Made by a program: the position numbers and the translations under genes. This document shows positions 11,465 to 22,089 of a DNA stretch of 64,000 nucleotides, piece by piece; positions within the stretch are counted from its first letter, which is position 1, and each line of letters opens with the position of its first letter. The DNA comes from Pyropia haitanensis (Eukaryota; Rhodophyta; Bangiophyceae; Bangiales; Bangiaceae): positions 2,873,018 through 2,937,017 of the forward strand of contig SDUX01000005.1 in the NCBI GenBank assembly GCA_008729055.1. The letters are read 5' to 3'. The notes beneath the pieces were generated by a model that was not told where the DNA came from, made no database searches, and worked only from the letters and a program-made list of their open reading frames with translations.

Positions 11465-11671
11465 GGCGCCGTCGCCATCGCCGTCGACCAGCACCCCCAC
11501 GCCGTCCCCCCCCCCGTTGTCGCCACCGCCGCCGCCGCCGTCGGCGTCGGCGCGGGCGGCGTCACCCCCCCCCCCCCCCCATCGGCGCCGCCGTCCCCCC
11601 TCTCCCCCACCGCGGGCGACAGCCCGCGGCGGCCGCACTTGGACGCCCGCACCGCCCCGTATTCAAAGTTA
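11068..11671. other. GCC/CGG-repeat spacer
   Basis: Dominated by (GCC)n at about 11411-11463 and C9-C12 runs. Long ORFs on both strands are poly-Ala/Gly/Pro/Arg and look compositional. The 3' part of the ARID-containing gene may lie here, but no boundary could be placed. Confidence 0.4.
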
Positions 11672-12079
11672 TTATCCGTCGCTGCCGCTCGCAGCCGCCG
11701 CGTCCGCCGCGAACCCCGACGAGGCGGCCAGGGCGGCCTGGCGCTTGGGGCGGGAGCCCGCCGCCGGGGGGGCGGACGACCGCCCGGGCGTCGCCGCCGC
11801 CCCCGCCGCGCGGTCGGCGGCGCCATCCCACCCACCGCCGGGGCCGTCCACGCCGCCCCGGCTGCCGCCACCGCCGCCGCCGACGCCGCCGACGCCGTCC
11901 ACCCCCCCCGGGGGCGGCTTGGGCGGCCGCCGCCCCCACACCGCCGCCTGCTCATAGTCAAACAGCAGGCGCTCGTGGGTGGTGCGGAGCACGTACGCGG
12001 CGGATGTGCAGCTCTTGGGCAGCGACAGCTGCCGCGCGACCAGCTTGAACGAACGGTGGGACGGCGCAAGGGCCAGAGA
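11672..12079 (-). CDS. partial gene with the C-terminal half of an ARID/BRIGHT DNA-binding domain
   Basis: On the minus strand, after a possible acceptor TCTGCCAG, the frame reads SLALAPSHRSFKLVARQL, then SLPKSCTSAAYVLRTTHERL, then LFDYEQAAVWG. In ARID domains the second half has the pattern W/F-x2-V-A-x2-L-x-L-P, then S-C-T-S-A-A-Y-x-L-R, then L-x2-Y/F-E, which fits well. ARID proteins bind DNA and often sit in SWI/SNF or histone-modifying complexes. The first half of the domain was not found upstream on either side of the presumed acceptor. The downstream part (GGVDGVGG..., PKRQAALAASSG) is Gly/Ala-rich and ends at a TAA at 11672, or splices on. The gene may be truncated or its other exons too divergent to see. 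Confidence 0.5.
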   Translation of the reverse strand, partial: SLALAPSHRSFKLVARQLSLPKSCTSAAYVLRTTHERLLFDYEQAAVWGRRPPKPPPGGVDGVGGVGGGGGGSRGGVDGPGGGWDGAADRAAGAAATPGRSSAPPAAGSRPKRQAALAASSGFAADAAAASGSDG

Positions 12080-12399
12080 CTGGCAGACGCGCCGCGGAGC
12101 AGAGGGGGAGGGGGAAAGGCGGCGGTGAAGCGGCCGCAGCTGGCGGGCAGGGGGGGGGGGGGAGAGGCATACCACGCGCTGCTGGGGCGGCCGCCGGGAC
12201 ACACGGGTACACAAGTCAGGAGGAAGAGCCGACGCACGCGCGCATGGGCGGGGCACGACGCGGGCACCGCAACCCAGGGTCGTCAAGCCCACGCGCCGGT
12301 GAAAGCTGGTTGCATGGTCCGGGGTGGAAGGAGTGAGGCGCCAGCGACGTAGGACAGTCCCACCGGGGAGAAGCAGAGATGCACGCCCTTGTCTTAACA

Positions 12400-14012
12400 A
12401 AATCTAATCCCTAAAGGTGGAGGGGGGGGGGGAGCATGAGCTACAGACAGATACAAGACATTGGTGGGGAAAAAGAACACGAGCCGGTAACGTCGGGCGA
12501 CTGAATCAGGGTCGGGGGCGGGGCGAGGCGCGGGTGACGGCGGAAAACCCCCTTTCGGGCGGGAGGAAACAGGCGCAGGTGAAAGTGGGTAGCCAAATCG
12601 GGAGGGGGTGGCAAGTGGGGGGGGGAGGGAAGCGCCAGAAAAAACGGAAAGCCCCGTCTGGGGTCGGGTAAAACACACGCAGATGGCAGAGAAAACCTCC
12701 GTTGGGGGAAATGGGACAATGGCCTTGGCGTCACGGAGGTGCCCGGTCCAGAGCCGGCGAACAAAGGCACCGCCTGCAGCCTATAGCCCGGTCGGGGAGG
12801 GAGAAGGGGGGATAGGCACGCGCGGCGAGGGAAGCCACGTGCGCTGCCGGCCGGTCGCACCTGAAAAATTCATTGGAGGTGAGAGGGACAGGGCCCCCCG
12901 GCAACAGCGAAAAGGCTCGTCGGGGGAGGGTAGTGCCGGTGGCAGAAACGGGCCCATTGCGTGCGGGGGATGGGGGCACAGGCGGCAGCGGGATGCTCGG
13001 TCCACGTAGGGTGCACATGGGCGCTAGTGGCCGTACAGCTCCGCCGGGCGGGGGTGGGGGAGGGGGCACGCCGGGAGGGACAGGGGGGGGCGCCGGGCGG
13101 GAGGGACTCGGGCAACACTCGGGTCGGCGGACAGTCAAGTCCAGGCAGGGGGACCACGGTCCGCCTATGCAGAGGCGCCCAGCGTCTGAGGGGAAAGGGG
13201 GCGACGCGCGAGAACAGCAGCGGCAGGTACGGCAGGGGGTGGCATCGGCAGACGTCGTCCCGTGGGAGAGGCGGCGAGGTGTAGCATGGAAGACGGCCGG
13301 CAGGAGGGGGTTGGAGGTGGGGACAGCAAGAGAGCAGAGCACTCTCAAGGAGGATGCGACGCTCGATTTTTCACACGTGCCCGTTCAAACAGCTTGCGAG
13401 CGGCCAAATGTTTGCTTGCGTCGCAGTCCCCACCAGCTCTCACACGAGCTCTGGGGCTGATCAGTACATGCTTTTTCACCTCCTTCATAGCTCCATTGGG
13501 CAGGAGAGCTTCAAAGAGAAAAACACAGAGCCAAATGTGACGTGTACCAACCAGAGAGCAGGAGCAGTAGATGAAACATGAGGGCAGCCAACGAGAGGGC
13601 AGAACGGCATTCGAAAGCCGTATGTCCCAGATAGACCGGTCTTAACTGGGTGTGAGAGGGTCTCCGAACCCACATGTGGAGAGGTGCTTGGGGGTTTCAA
13701 AGCTAAAATGCGGCCAATCCGGGCTGAATTCGCGAAACCGATCCCATGAGTTACCGAACAGTGACTTGCCGAAAGCCTCTACTGTGGTTGACTCGCAAGA
13801 TTGCACATTCCGTGGTTTCGGAAGAAGTAGCACCCGTGGTAGGCCTTCTGAGCCATCGTGGCCTGATGCCCTCCACGGTGCCTGTGGGGAACTCTGTCAC
13901 GTCAGTGGGTCGTGCACGCTCTTGCGTGCGGCGGCACCCGTCGAGCTCCCGTCCTTCTTTCTCCTCATCACGGCCGCCACCTCAACTTCGTCCCCTTCGT
14001 TGCGCACTCCCC
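12400..14012. other. spacer upstream of the DUF3007 gene
   Basis: 12400-13350 is G-rich with unsupported ORFs on both strands. 13350-13950 is more balanced in composition and probably contains the promoter of the gene at 14013. No TATA box or conserved site was recognised. Confidence 0.35.
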
Positions 14013-15038
14013 ATGACCATGACGTGCCTGACAGCCTTTGCCGTTGCCGTGCCGGCGGCGTTCCCCGCCCGGACCGCCCGTGGCGGCCGCTGCCGGGTGC
14101 GGCCCGCGGGGGCGACCCCGCGCTGGGGCGCCTCGCGGCTGCGGGTGCCGGCGCGGGCGGCTGGCGGCGGCCGGTGGCGGGCGGCGGCAGACGGTAACGG
14201 GGAAGCGCCGGCTTCCGCGGACAAGGCTGCCGCAACCGAGGTACGTGCGGAAGCGCCACGTCGGTGGTTGTGGTAGGCTGTCGTCCCTCGCGCTTGGCCT
14301 GTTTTTGCTGCTGGGCGCCACGCGTGGACTGCCCTGGTGCTCTTTCGCTGCCCCGCCATCGTGCCTTTTGTTTTTTCCGGGACGATGATCGTTTGCGTTG
14401 TGCCATCCGCGTTGGGGGGTTGTGCCCGCTCCGTGCTCGGTCCGTGCTCGGTCCGTGCTCGGTCCGTGCTCGCGCCATGCTCACGCCCCGCTTCCGTTTT
14501 TCCTTTTGCGTCGCACTGCCCGTCTGCTCCTTTTCTTTTGGACACCTCGCCGGACTGTGCCACCATCCCGCCTGCACCCCAATGCCGCCCACCCATTCCC
14601 CCGCTCTCCCGCCCCCTCCGCCTCTGTTGCTCCTCTTCCCCCCTCTGCGGTTTCCGCCTCTTTGGTTGCGGGCGCTGCGCGGTGCGTGCGTAGCCGACGC
14701 CCCCCGAACGCCCCCCCTCGGGCGGCTTCCTCCGCACCAACGGGGACGTGATCAAATTTGGCGCCGCGCTGCTCGTCGGCGCGTTTGCGTTCAAGGCGGG
14801 CCTCCAAGCGGCGGGCATCCCCGACATCAAGGCGGGCCAGCTGACCACCGGCCTCGTGTCGGTGACGGGCCTCGTCGGCTGGGTCGGCACCTACTTTTAC
14901 CGCGTCGGCTCCAAGCAGATGACCTACGCGACGCAGCTGCGCGAGTACGAGGCGGGGGTCATTGCCAAGCGCTACGCGGAGCTGACGCCAGAGGAGCTGG
15001 ACGCGCTCGCCGAGGAGCTGGAGAGCGAAAAGGATTGA
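14013..15038 (+). CDS. plastid-targeted DUF3007 membrane protein, two exons
   Basis: Exon 1 is 14013-14240 (starts CCCC-ATG, ends phase 0 before GTACGTGC) and exon 2 is 14694-15038 (after GTGCGTAG), giving about 190 residues. Residues 1-75 form an Arg/Ala-rich transit-peptide-like leader with no acidic residues early on. The mature part starts near SGGFLRTNGDVIKFGAALLV and has two hydrophobic segments (ALLVGAFAFKAGL and LVSVTGLVGWVGTYF). It ends MTYATQLREYEAGVI, AKRYAELTPEELDAL, EELESEKD. The pattern G-W-x2-T-Y-x-x-R-V, then M-T-Y, then R-x-x-Y-E, then E-L-T-P-E-E-L is that of DUF3007 proteins of cyanobacteria and plastids. It is probably a thylakoid or envelope protein; the exact function is unknown to me. 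Confidence 0.75.
14430..14472. repeat. 11-bp tandem repeat in the intron
   Basis: TCCGTGCTCGG is repeated about four times in the intron of the DUF3007 gene (14241-14693). No coding role is expected. Confidence 0.85.
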
Positions 15039-15209
15039 GGGGGGTTGGGATGATGGAGGGCGGGCCTGGTTGGAGGGCTGAGGGGAGGGAGGGTTGGGGG
15101 GGGTTGGGGGGGGGGGGGGGGGTGAGGGCCGAGGCGGTGGGCCGGTGTGTCATGACGGGGCGGCAGCGCGGGGGATGAGGGCGGGAGACGCACGGGGGAC
15201 GGGTGCTTT

Positions 15210-16159
15210 CTACGTGGGGGCTGCGCGTCGACTGGTGGCCGGCGGCGGTGCGGATCCGTGCACGCCCACCAAACGGTCCGCGCTGCGCCGTCTCGGTTGC
15301 CCTTGTAACCTCCTGTGTTCTTGCTGCCACTCGCTGTGGCAGCCCGTCCCCCGCTGGCGTCGAGCAGAGCCCCGGCGCCGAAAGGGACGGCTCGAGGGAC
15401 AGACACAGAGCCCTCGCGGGCGGTGACTCGCTCGCCGACGGCCGCCCCGGCCAGCCCCCAGAGGGCCGCGCGTCCGCCCGCCGGGTGGGGCGCGGCGCCA
15501 CCTGCGGGCCGACCGCCACGCGGGCCAAACCACACAGAAAAGAAACGGGCGGACCGCGGACCCCGCGACACGCCGCGCGCGCCACGGAGCGCGCGCAGCG
15601 AGACCCAACGCACAGACACACACCGTCGCCGCCCACCGCCGCCGAGCGGACATGCCGTCAGTCCCCGCCACCGCCGTCGGCGGCGGCCGCCGGCGCCGGC
15701 GCCGGCGGCACCGCCGGCGCGGCGGCGGTGCCGTCGCGGCCGTCGGCCGCCGCGCGCCCTCCCCCCCCGCCAGCCGCCGCCGCGGGCGCAGCGCCCCCCC
15801 CCGCGCCCCCCCCGCCGTCGCCGCCACCGGCAACGGCGGCAACGTCGGTAGCCGTGCGTCGGCAGGGGCGGCGGCCGCGGCGGGCGCGGCGACCGGCGGT
15901 GGGGCGGCCGCGAGCGGCGGGCCCCCCCCCACCCCCCCCCCCCCCCCAACCGCCATGAGCAGGCCGACGCCTTCGGCATCAACGCGCGGCAGCGACGGCG
16001 CCGCGGCGGACCCGCCGGCGCCACCCCCGCCACCCGCGCCGCCGCCGTTGCCGCCGTCGCCGCCGCCGGGCTGTGCGGGCGCCGCCGCCGACGGCGGTGC
16101 CGCCGGCGCGGCCGGCGCGGGCGCGGCGGCGGCGGCCGCCGCCGCCGGCGGGGAGCCGC

Positions 16160-16200
<41 letters not shown>

Positions 16201-16874
16201 GCCGCCGTGCCGGCCGCCGCGTCGGCGCCCGTCGCGCACAGCAGGGCCAGCGCCGACGCGGCCGCGTCATCGGCGGCACGCGGGGCGGGCGCCGGCGCCG
16301 CCGCGCCGCTGGCGCCCTCTGCCGCGGCGGGGGTGCCCGCCCCGCCGCCGCCGCCGCCGCCGCCGACGCCGCCGCCGCCACCACCGCCGGGGCGGTCGCC
16401 GCCAGCGGCACCCACCGCACCCACCGTCGGCGGTGCGGCCGCCGCGGCCGCCGGCGGCGCGTCCCGCGACGGCGGCGGCGGCGGCGGCGGCGTCGGCAGC
16501 CGCGACGGGGCCGGCGCGGCGGGCGCCGCCGCCGCCGCCGCCGCCGACGCGGCCGGCCCGCCGGCCACGTCAGACGCAGGCGTAACGGTCGCGGGGGGTG
16601 GGGGGGGCGCCGCCGCCGTGGCGGCCGCCGCGTCGGCGTTGCGTTGCCCCTCACCTCCGCCAGGCAGAGACGCGGCGGCGGGCGCAGCACCGACGGGTGC
16701 GGCCGGCAGCGCCGGCGGCGCGCGGGCCGCCCCGCCGGCCACGCCCGAGCCGGCCGCCGCGCCGCCGGGCAGAGGCGGCGGCGCGTCGACAGCGGCGGTC
16801 GCCGCCGCGTCGGGCGCAGCGCCGGGTCCACCGCCGCCGGGGCCGTGGCGCCCGGCCGCCGCGGCCGCGTCGGC

Positions 16875-16922
<48 letters not shown>

Positions 16923-17082
16923 GGCCGCCCCGCCCGCCGCCGCCGGCGATGGCGACCGTCCGGCCGCAGCAGCGGCCGCCGCCGCCGCCGCACCGCCCGC
17001 CGGCTGCGGGGGCGCCGACGGCCGCCCCACCGTGTCGGGCGCGGCCGGCGGCCCGGCCGCGCTGCCGCCGCCGCCGCCGCCG

Positions 17083-17135
<53 letters not shown>

Positions 17136-18422
17136 GACCGCGGCGGGGGCGACCGCGGGGCCGCCGCCCGGCAGCGCGTCAGCAGCCGCTGGCGACACGC
17201 GCGCGGCGCCCTGCGGCGACGGTCCTGCTGCGGGGGACGGCGCCGCCGCCGGCGGGGCGGCCGTCGCCAACGCCGGCGCGCCGGCGGCCGGCGGGCCGCC
17301 CGCGGCGGCTGGCACCGGCGGGGCCGACGCGGTGGGGGGCGCCGGCACAGCGTGGGGAGGTGACGCGCTGGGCGGGCGCGCCGCCGACGCGGACGGGGCG
17401 ACCGCAGGGGTGGCGGCTGCCGCGGCGGGGCCACCCACCGCCAATGAGGGGGACGCGGCGAGCGGCGGCGGCGGCCCGCCGGCGGGCGCCGCCGCCGCCG
17501 CGGGCGCCGCCGCGGGGGCGCCGCCGAGTGCGGCGCCCGCGGGTGGCGCGCCGGCCGCCGCGGGTGGCCCCGCGGGGGCGCCCCCCCCCCCGCCGCCGCC
17601 GGTCGTGTCCATCGCGTCGCCGCCGGCGACGGGGGTGCCGCCCGCGGCGGCTGCGCCGGCGTCGACGGCGGCGGCCGGCGGCGCGGGACCGCCGCCGCGG
17701 GCAGCCGCCGCCGTGGGGGCGGCCGCCGCGGCGGTCCCCGCCGCCACCACCCCGTCCATGGCCGCGGCGGCGGCGGCAGGGGCACCCGCGCGGGCGGGCC
17801 CGCCCGGGCTGGCCGCCGCGCCGGCGGCGCCGTCCGCCGACGGCGGCGGCGCGACGGCCGCGGCGGGAGCGTCGGCTGCGTGGCCACCCGCCGCGGCGGG
17901 AGTGGGGGCGGCGGCGGCCGCCGCCGCCGGGGGGGTGGCCGCCGCGGGCGCACCCGCGGGCGCGTCCACCGCCATCGGCACCGGCGCGGGCGGGGTGGCC
18001 GCGCCGGCCGGGGCGTCCACCGCCATGGGGTCCCCCGCCGCCGCCGCACGCGGCGGCTGCGCGGGCGCCACGGCTGGCGGAGCGCCTGCCGCCGCCGCCG
18101 CCGCAGCCGCTGTCGGCTCCACCACCGCCCCGTCCGCCGGCGTCGCTACCCCCCCGGCAGCGGCGACGCTGCCAGCCGCGGCCGCCGCGTCTGGCGCCTC
18201 CGCCTCGGCCTCCGCCTCCTCCGCCTCGGCCGCCGCCGCGCCTGGGCTCGGCGGCGGCGTGTCGGGGAGCCCCTCGGGGCGGGGCGCCCACGCGCGGACG
18301 GTGACGTGGCCAATGGTGACCTTGGCGCGGTGCCACCGGCGGACGGTGCCGCTAAACGCGGCCTCCGCCTCGGCCGCCGCGCGGCGCGTCTCGCCGCGCG
18401 TGCCAAAGACGCCCCGGTTCAT
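15210..18422 (-). CDS. BCL7-domain protein with a very long Ala/Pro/Gly tail
   Basis: The start at 18422 gives MNRGVFGTRGETRRAA, followed by VRRWHRAKVTIGHVTVRAW and AP by residue 47. BCL7 proteins begin with R-x-E-T-R, then about 20 residues, V-R-x-W-E-x-x-x-V-T-x-G, then R-x-x-x-W-x-P. Here E11, T12, R13, V27, R28, W30, V35, T36, G38, R43, W45 and P47 match. BCL7 proteins are small SWI/SNF (BAF) subunits, and plants have BCL7-domain homologues in their SWI/SNF complexes. The rest, about 1,020 residues, is low-complexity Ala/Pro/Gly with PMAVDAPAGA repeats; no other domain was seen. The C-terminal 250 residues turn Arg-rich (from about 15,950 down), as if out of frame, so the true end probably lies near there. 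A plus-strand ORF over the same span is its antisense shadow. Confidence 0.6.
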
Positions 18423-20030
18423 CGCGGCGGGTGGCGGGGTGTGGCGGGAGGAGGGGGAATGGGTGGCGGGGGGGGGGGGGGGGAGGAGAGAGAGAGAGCG
18501 GCAGGGGAACAGGCGGGCAAAAAAAAAAAGGGTAGAAACGGGGAAGGGGAGAGGTCGTCGGGGAGGGGGGGGGGGGGGAAACGGCAGCCGTAAAGAGGGG
18601 CGGGGGAAGGCCAGCAGGAAGGCAAAAGCGAAGGAAAAGAGAACGCCAGTTTGGAGGGGAAGTGCACGCAGTGGGAGGTAGGAGCCGCGCGAGACGAAGA
18701 CTTGGAGGGCAAGCGCTGGTGCCGGCACCGGACGAGCAGACCCTACCGCAGTAGCGGGACCGCGGGACGGTGCAGCCGCGACGCGACCGCGCCGACTGAG
18801 GCGGACCTGGCCGGCGGTCGGTGTCAACGGCTCTGAAGAGGCGTGCTGCGGACGGCACTCGTGTGCCTCGGGTGGCGCGCGCGTCACACGGCGACGCGCG
18901 CCAAAAAACAGACCAGAGTCGTCACGGGCTCCCCGTACTCAATTATATGGTTCGCCACATAAAGTACATAAGTACAGTCCTTGTTCCGTTTTTCGTCATG
19001 AAAAAAACGGGAGCAAGCACAACATCGTGGCCAAAACGAGGTCATGAAGCACATCATTTCAAGCTGTGGGCGGCTCCGGAGGTCCCCAGCCGAGCACTGG
19101 CGGTGCGGTGCGGTCGGACGAGGCCAACGAGTCGGAGCGCCTCCCCGCCGCCGTCGCGGCGCCCCGGCGCCGTGGCCCCGCCTACCACGGCCCACACGCC
19201 ACGCCCAGCACGGGCACACCTGCCCCCCCGAGACGGCTTGGCGTCAACCCAACCGCCTCCGCCACGGCCGCCACCGCCGCCACCGCCGCCACCGCCGCCA
19301 CCGCCGCCGCCGCCACCACCGCCGCCACCGCCACCGCCGCGGTGGACTCGGCCGACACGGCCGGCAACGCGGCCGCGCCGACGCCCTGCCCGTGGACGCG
19401 GCGGCGGCGGCTGCCGCCCCGCGGCGGGGAGCGCGCGGCGTACAGGGGCAGCGACGCTGGCGGTCCCAATGCCCGCGCTTGCCAAACGGCGGCGCTTTGT
19501 GCCGCCGCCGCCCCGCCCCGTGCCGGTGGTCGGCAGCCGGCACGCGCCGGCGGGGGCGTGCGCCGGCCGTCGGTCGCGGCCGGTGCGCCGGCGGCGGGCG
19601 CGCGCAATGCCGTCGGTGGGGCGGGGGGGGGGGGGGGGGCGGCGGCGCGGCTGGCCGGCTGCGGGTGCAGCCGCCGCCGCCGCTGCCGCCGCCGCCGCCG
19701 CTGCCGCCACCGCCACCGCCGCTGCCGCTGCGGCCGCCGCTGCCGCTGCAGTCTGCACCGCCACTGCCGCCGCGGCGGCCGCCGCGGCACCCCGCATCGG
19801 CCGGCGGCGGCGGCACTGGCGGCACCGCACGCGCCGCGCGCGGCCCGCCGCGTCCGTAGCGGCGACGGGCAGCGGCGACGGGCCGACCGCGGCGGCCGCG
19901 GGTCGCGGCGGGGGTCCAAGAAAAAGTAAAAACAAGAATAGCATGACGGCGGCGGCGGCGGCGGCGGCGGTGCCCAGCCCGGTCCCCCCATCCCCCACCC
20001 CGCCGTCGCCGCCGCCGCCGCCGCCGCCGC
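18423..20030. other. spacer between two convergent-composition genes; CCG/CCA repeats
   Basis: 18423-18900 is the likely 5' region of the BCL7-domain gene (minus strand) and contains G runs and an A10 run. 18900-19080 is a short AT-rich island, perhaps the 3' UTR of a neighbour. 19240-19345 is (GCCACC)n and 19600-20000 is GCC/CGG repeat. ORFs on both strands are Ala/Arg/Pro-rich and not supported. Confidence 0.4.
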
Positions 20031-21088
20031 TCACGTCTGCCGAACGGGCGCGACGGCGTCGAGGATCCAGCTGCCCGGCACGCGGACAATACCCCCCCCC
20101 CCCCTCCCCCCCCTTCCAGCGGGTCCGCCACGCCCTCCCCCCCTCCCCGAGCCGGTGGCGGCCCGGCGGGCCGCCCCCCCCCCCCCAAGTCGGCGGCGCC
20201 CCCCCCTCCCCCCCCCTCCCCCCCCCCCCACCGCGGCGTCGGCCTCGTCCACCACCACGTACAGCCGGCGCGCCGTCTCGGCCGCCGTTGGCGGCCGCGA
20301 CAGCACGCGGGCGGCCCCCCCCAGGCAGACGACCCGTGCCAGCGCCGCCGACGGCGGCACCCGGTCGGTGCGGCGGCCAAAGTAAAACGCGGCGCCCGCA
20401 AAGGCGCCGCCCCCCCCCCGCGCCGCGCGCGCGGCGGCGCGCGCGACCGACGAGGCGAGCTCGTACGGGCCCGGCGGCAGCCACACGCCGTCGGCGGCGC
20501 CCGCCGCCGCGGCGGCCGACGCTTCCACCCACGCAAACGAGACGGCGGGCACGCCCGCGGCGGCGGCGTAGACGAGCTTGAGCGTCCGCTTGGGCTCCGC
20601 CGCCGCCGACGGCGCGGCGGTGATGACGTGCGTGACGGCGGGGGTGTAGTCGGTGACGAGGCGGGCGGGCGGGTGGGAGCGGGCGGCAAAGGCGGAGAGG
20701 ACGGCGGCTTGGCCATCGTCCGCGGCGGTGGGGAGGAGGACGAGCCGGGGGGGGAGACCGGCCGGGGGGGGGGGGCGGGGGACCGACACGGACCGCCGCG
20801 CCGGGGGGGGCGGCGACGCCGGGGGGGGGGGGGGGGGGCGCGGGCGCTTGGCGACAGAGCCCCACCGCCGGTCGCCGGCGGCGGCGGCGGCCGCCGCCGC
20901 CGCCGCCTCGTGCGGGGGTGTGGGGTCGGGGGGGGTGCCGCCGGGCGTGGCGGACGCGCGCTTGCGGCGGCCCGGCCGGGGTGGCGGCGGGGGGTGGCCG
21001 CGGCGGCCGCGGGAAAGCCCGCCGCGGCGGCCGACGCGGCGGCGGCCGCGCTGCCGCCGCCGCCGGCGGGGGCGGGCGACGCCGAGCG

Positions 21089-21145
<57 letters not shown>

Positions 21146-21541
21146 CCCGCCGCGGCCGCCCGGCTTGAACGGCGTGCCGTCCGACGAAGACGGCGCGCCA
21201 AACACGCGCCGCACCGCCGCCGACGGCGTCGTTGCGGCCGTCCCCGCCGTCGCGGTGGTGGTGCGGCTGCCGCCCCCGCCCGGCTCGGTGACGCCGGCCG
21301 ACGACGACGCCGACGCCGACGCCGCCGCCGCGGCGGCGGGGGGGTCGAGCGGCCGCCGCCCGCGCGGCGGGCGGGTGCCCCCCGCCGGCTGCGCCGCGCA
21401 CGCGCGGCAGTACCAGTCGCCGGGGGGGCGGCGGCGACGCCCGCGCACCGCGGGTGCGCCGCGCGCGGGCAGCCGGCACACACGACAAGGTCGCCGTCGC
21501 CGCCACAGTCGTGGCACACCTCGTCATCGCCACCGCCGGCC

Positions 21542-21605
<64 letters not shown>

Positions 21606-22055
21606 CGGTGGCGCCCGGGAGGAGGCCGCCCTCCTCGTCCCCCTCCCCACGGGCCGCCGCCGCCGCGGCCGCCCCCCCCCCCCCCCCCCCCTCGTCCACA
21701 CACACGCGGCAGTACCAGTCAGACAGGGGCACCGTCGGCAGCCCCTCACACCCGAGGTGCGCGCTGCGCGTGCAGCCGTCACACAGCAGGAGCTCCCCCC
21801 CCAGGCCGCACGCGTGGCACACGTCCGCGTGGCCCTGCGTAAACGTCACGCCCGCCGCCTCGGCCGCCGCGCGCGCCGCCTCAGACCCGCCCGCCGCCCC
21901 GTCCGCCCCCGCCGGCGGCGTCGGCGGCGGCGTGTGCGCCGCCGCGTGCACCCCACAGTAGAGCGTGTAGGTGGCCGGGTAGAGCACCACCCCGGCCGCC
22001 GCCGCGGTGGCGGCGGCGGTGGGCGGCGGCGGCCGCCGCCGCCGCCGCGGCCCGC

Positions 22056-22089
<34 letters not shown>

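Noticed and set aside
15652..18681. 1,009-residue plus-strand ORF opposite the BCL7-domain gene
   Set aside because: Ala/Gly/Pro-only composition with no domain; it is the antisense of GCC/CGG repeats. The minus strand has a recognisable N-terminal domain.
18821..20581. 586-residue plus-strand ORF
   Set aside because: Pro/Arg/Ala low complexity; overlaps the BRCT end of the minus-strand gene, which has recognisable motifs.
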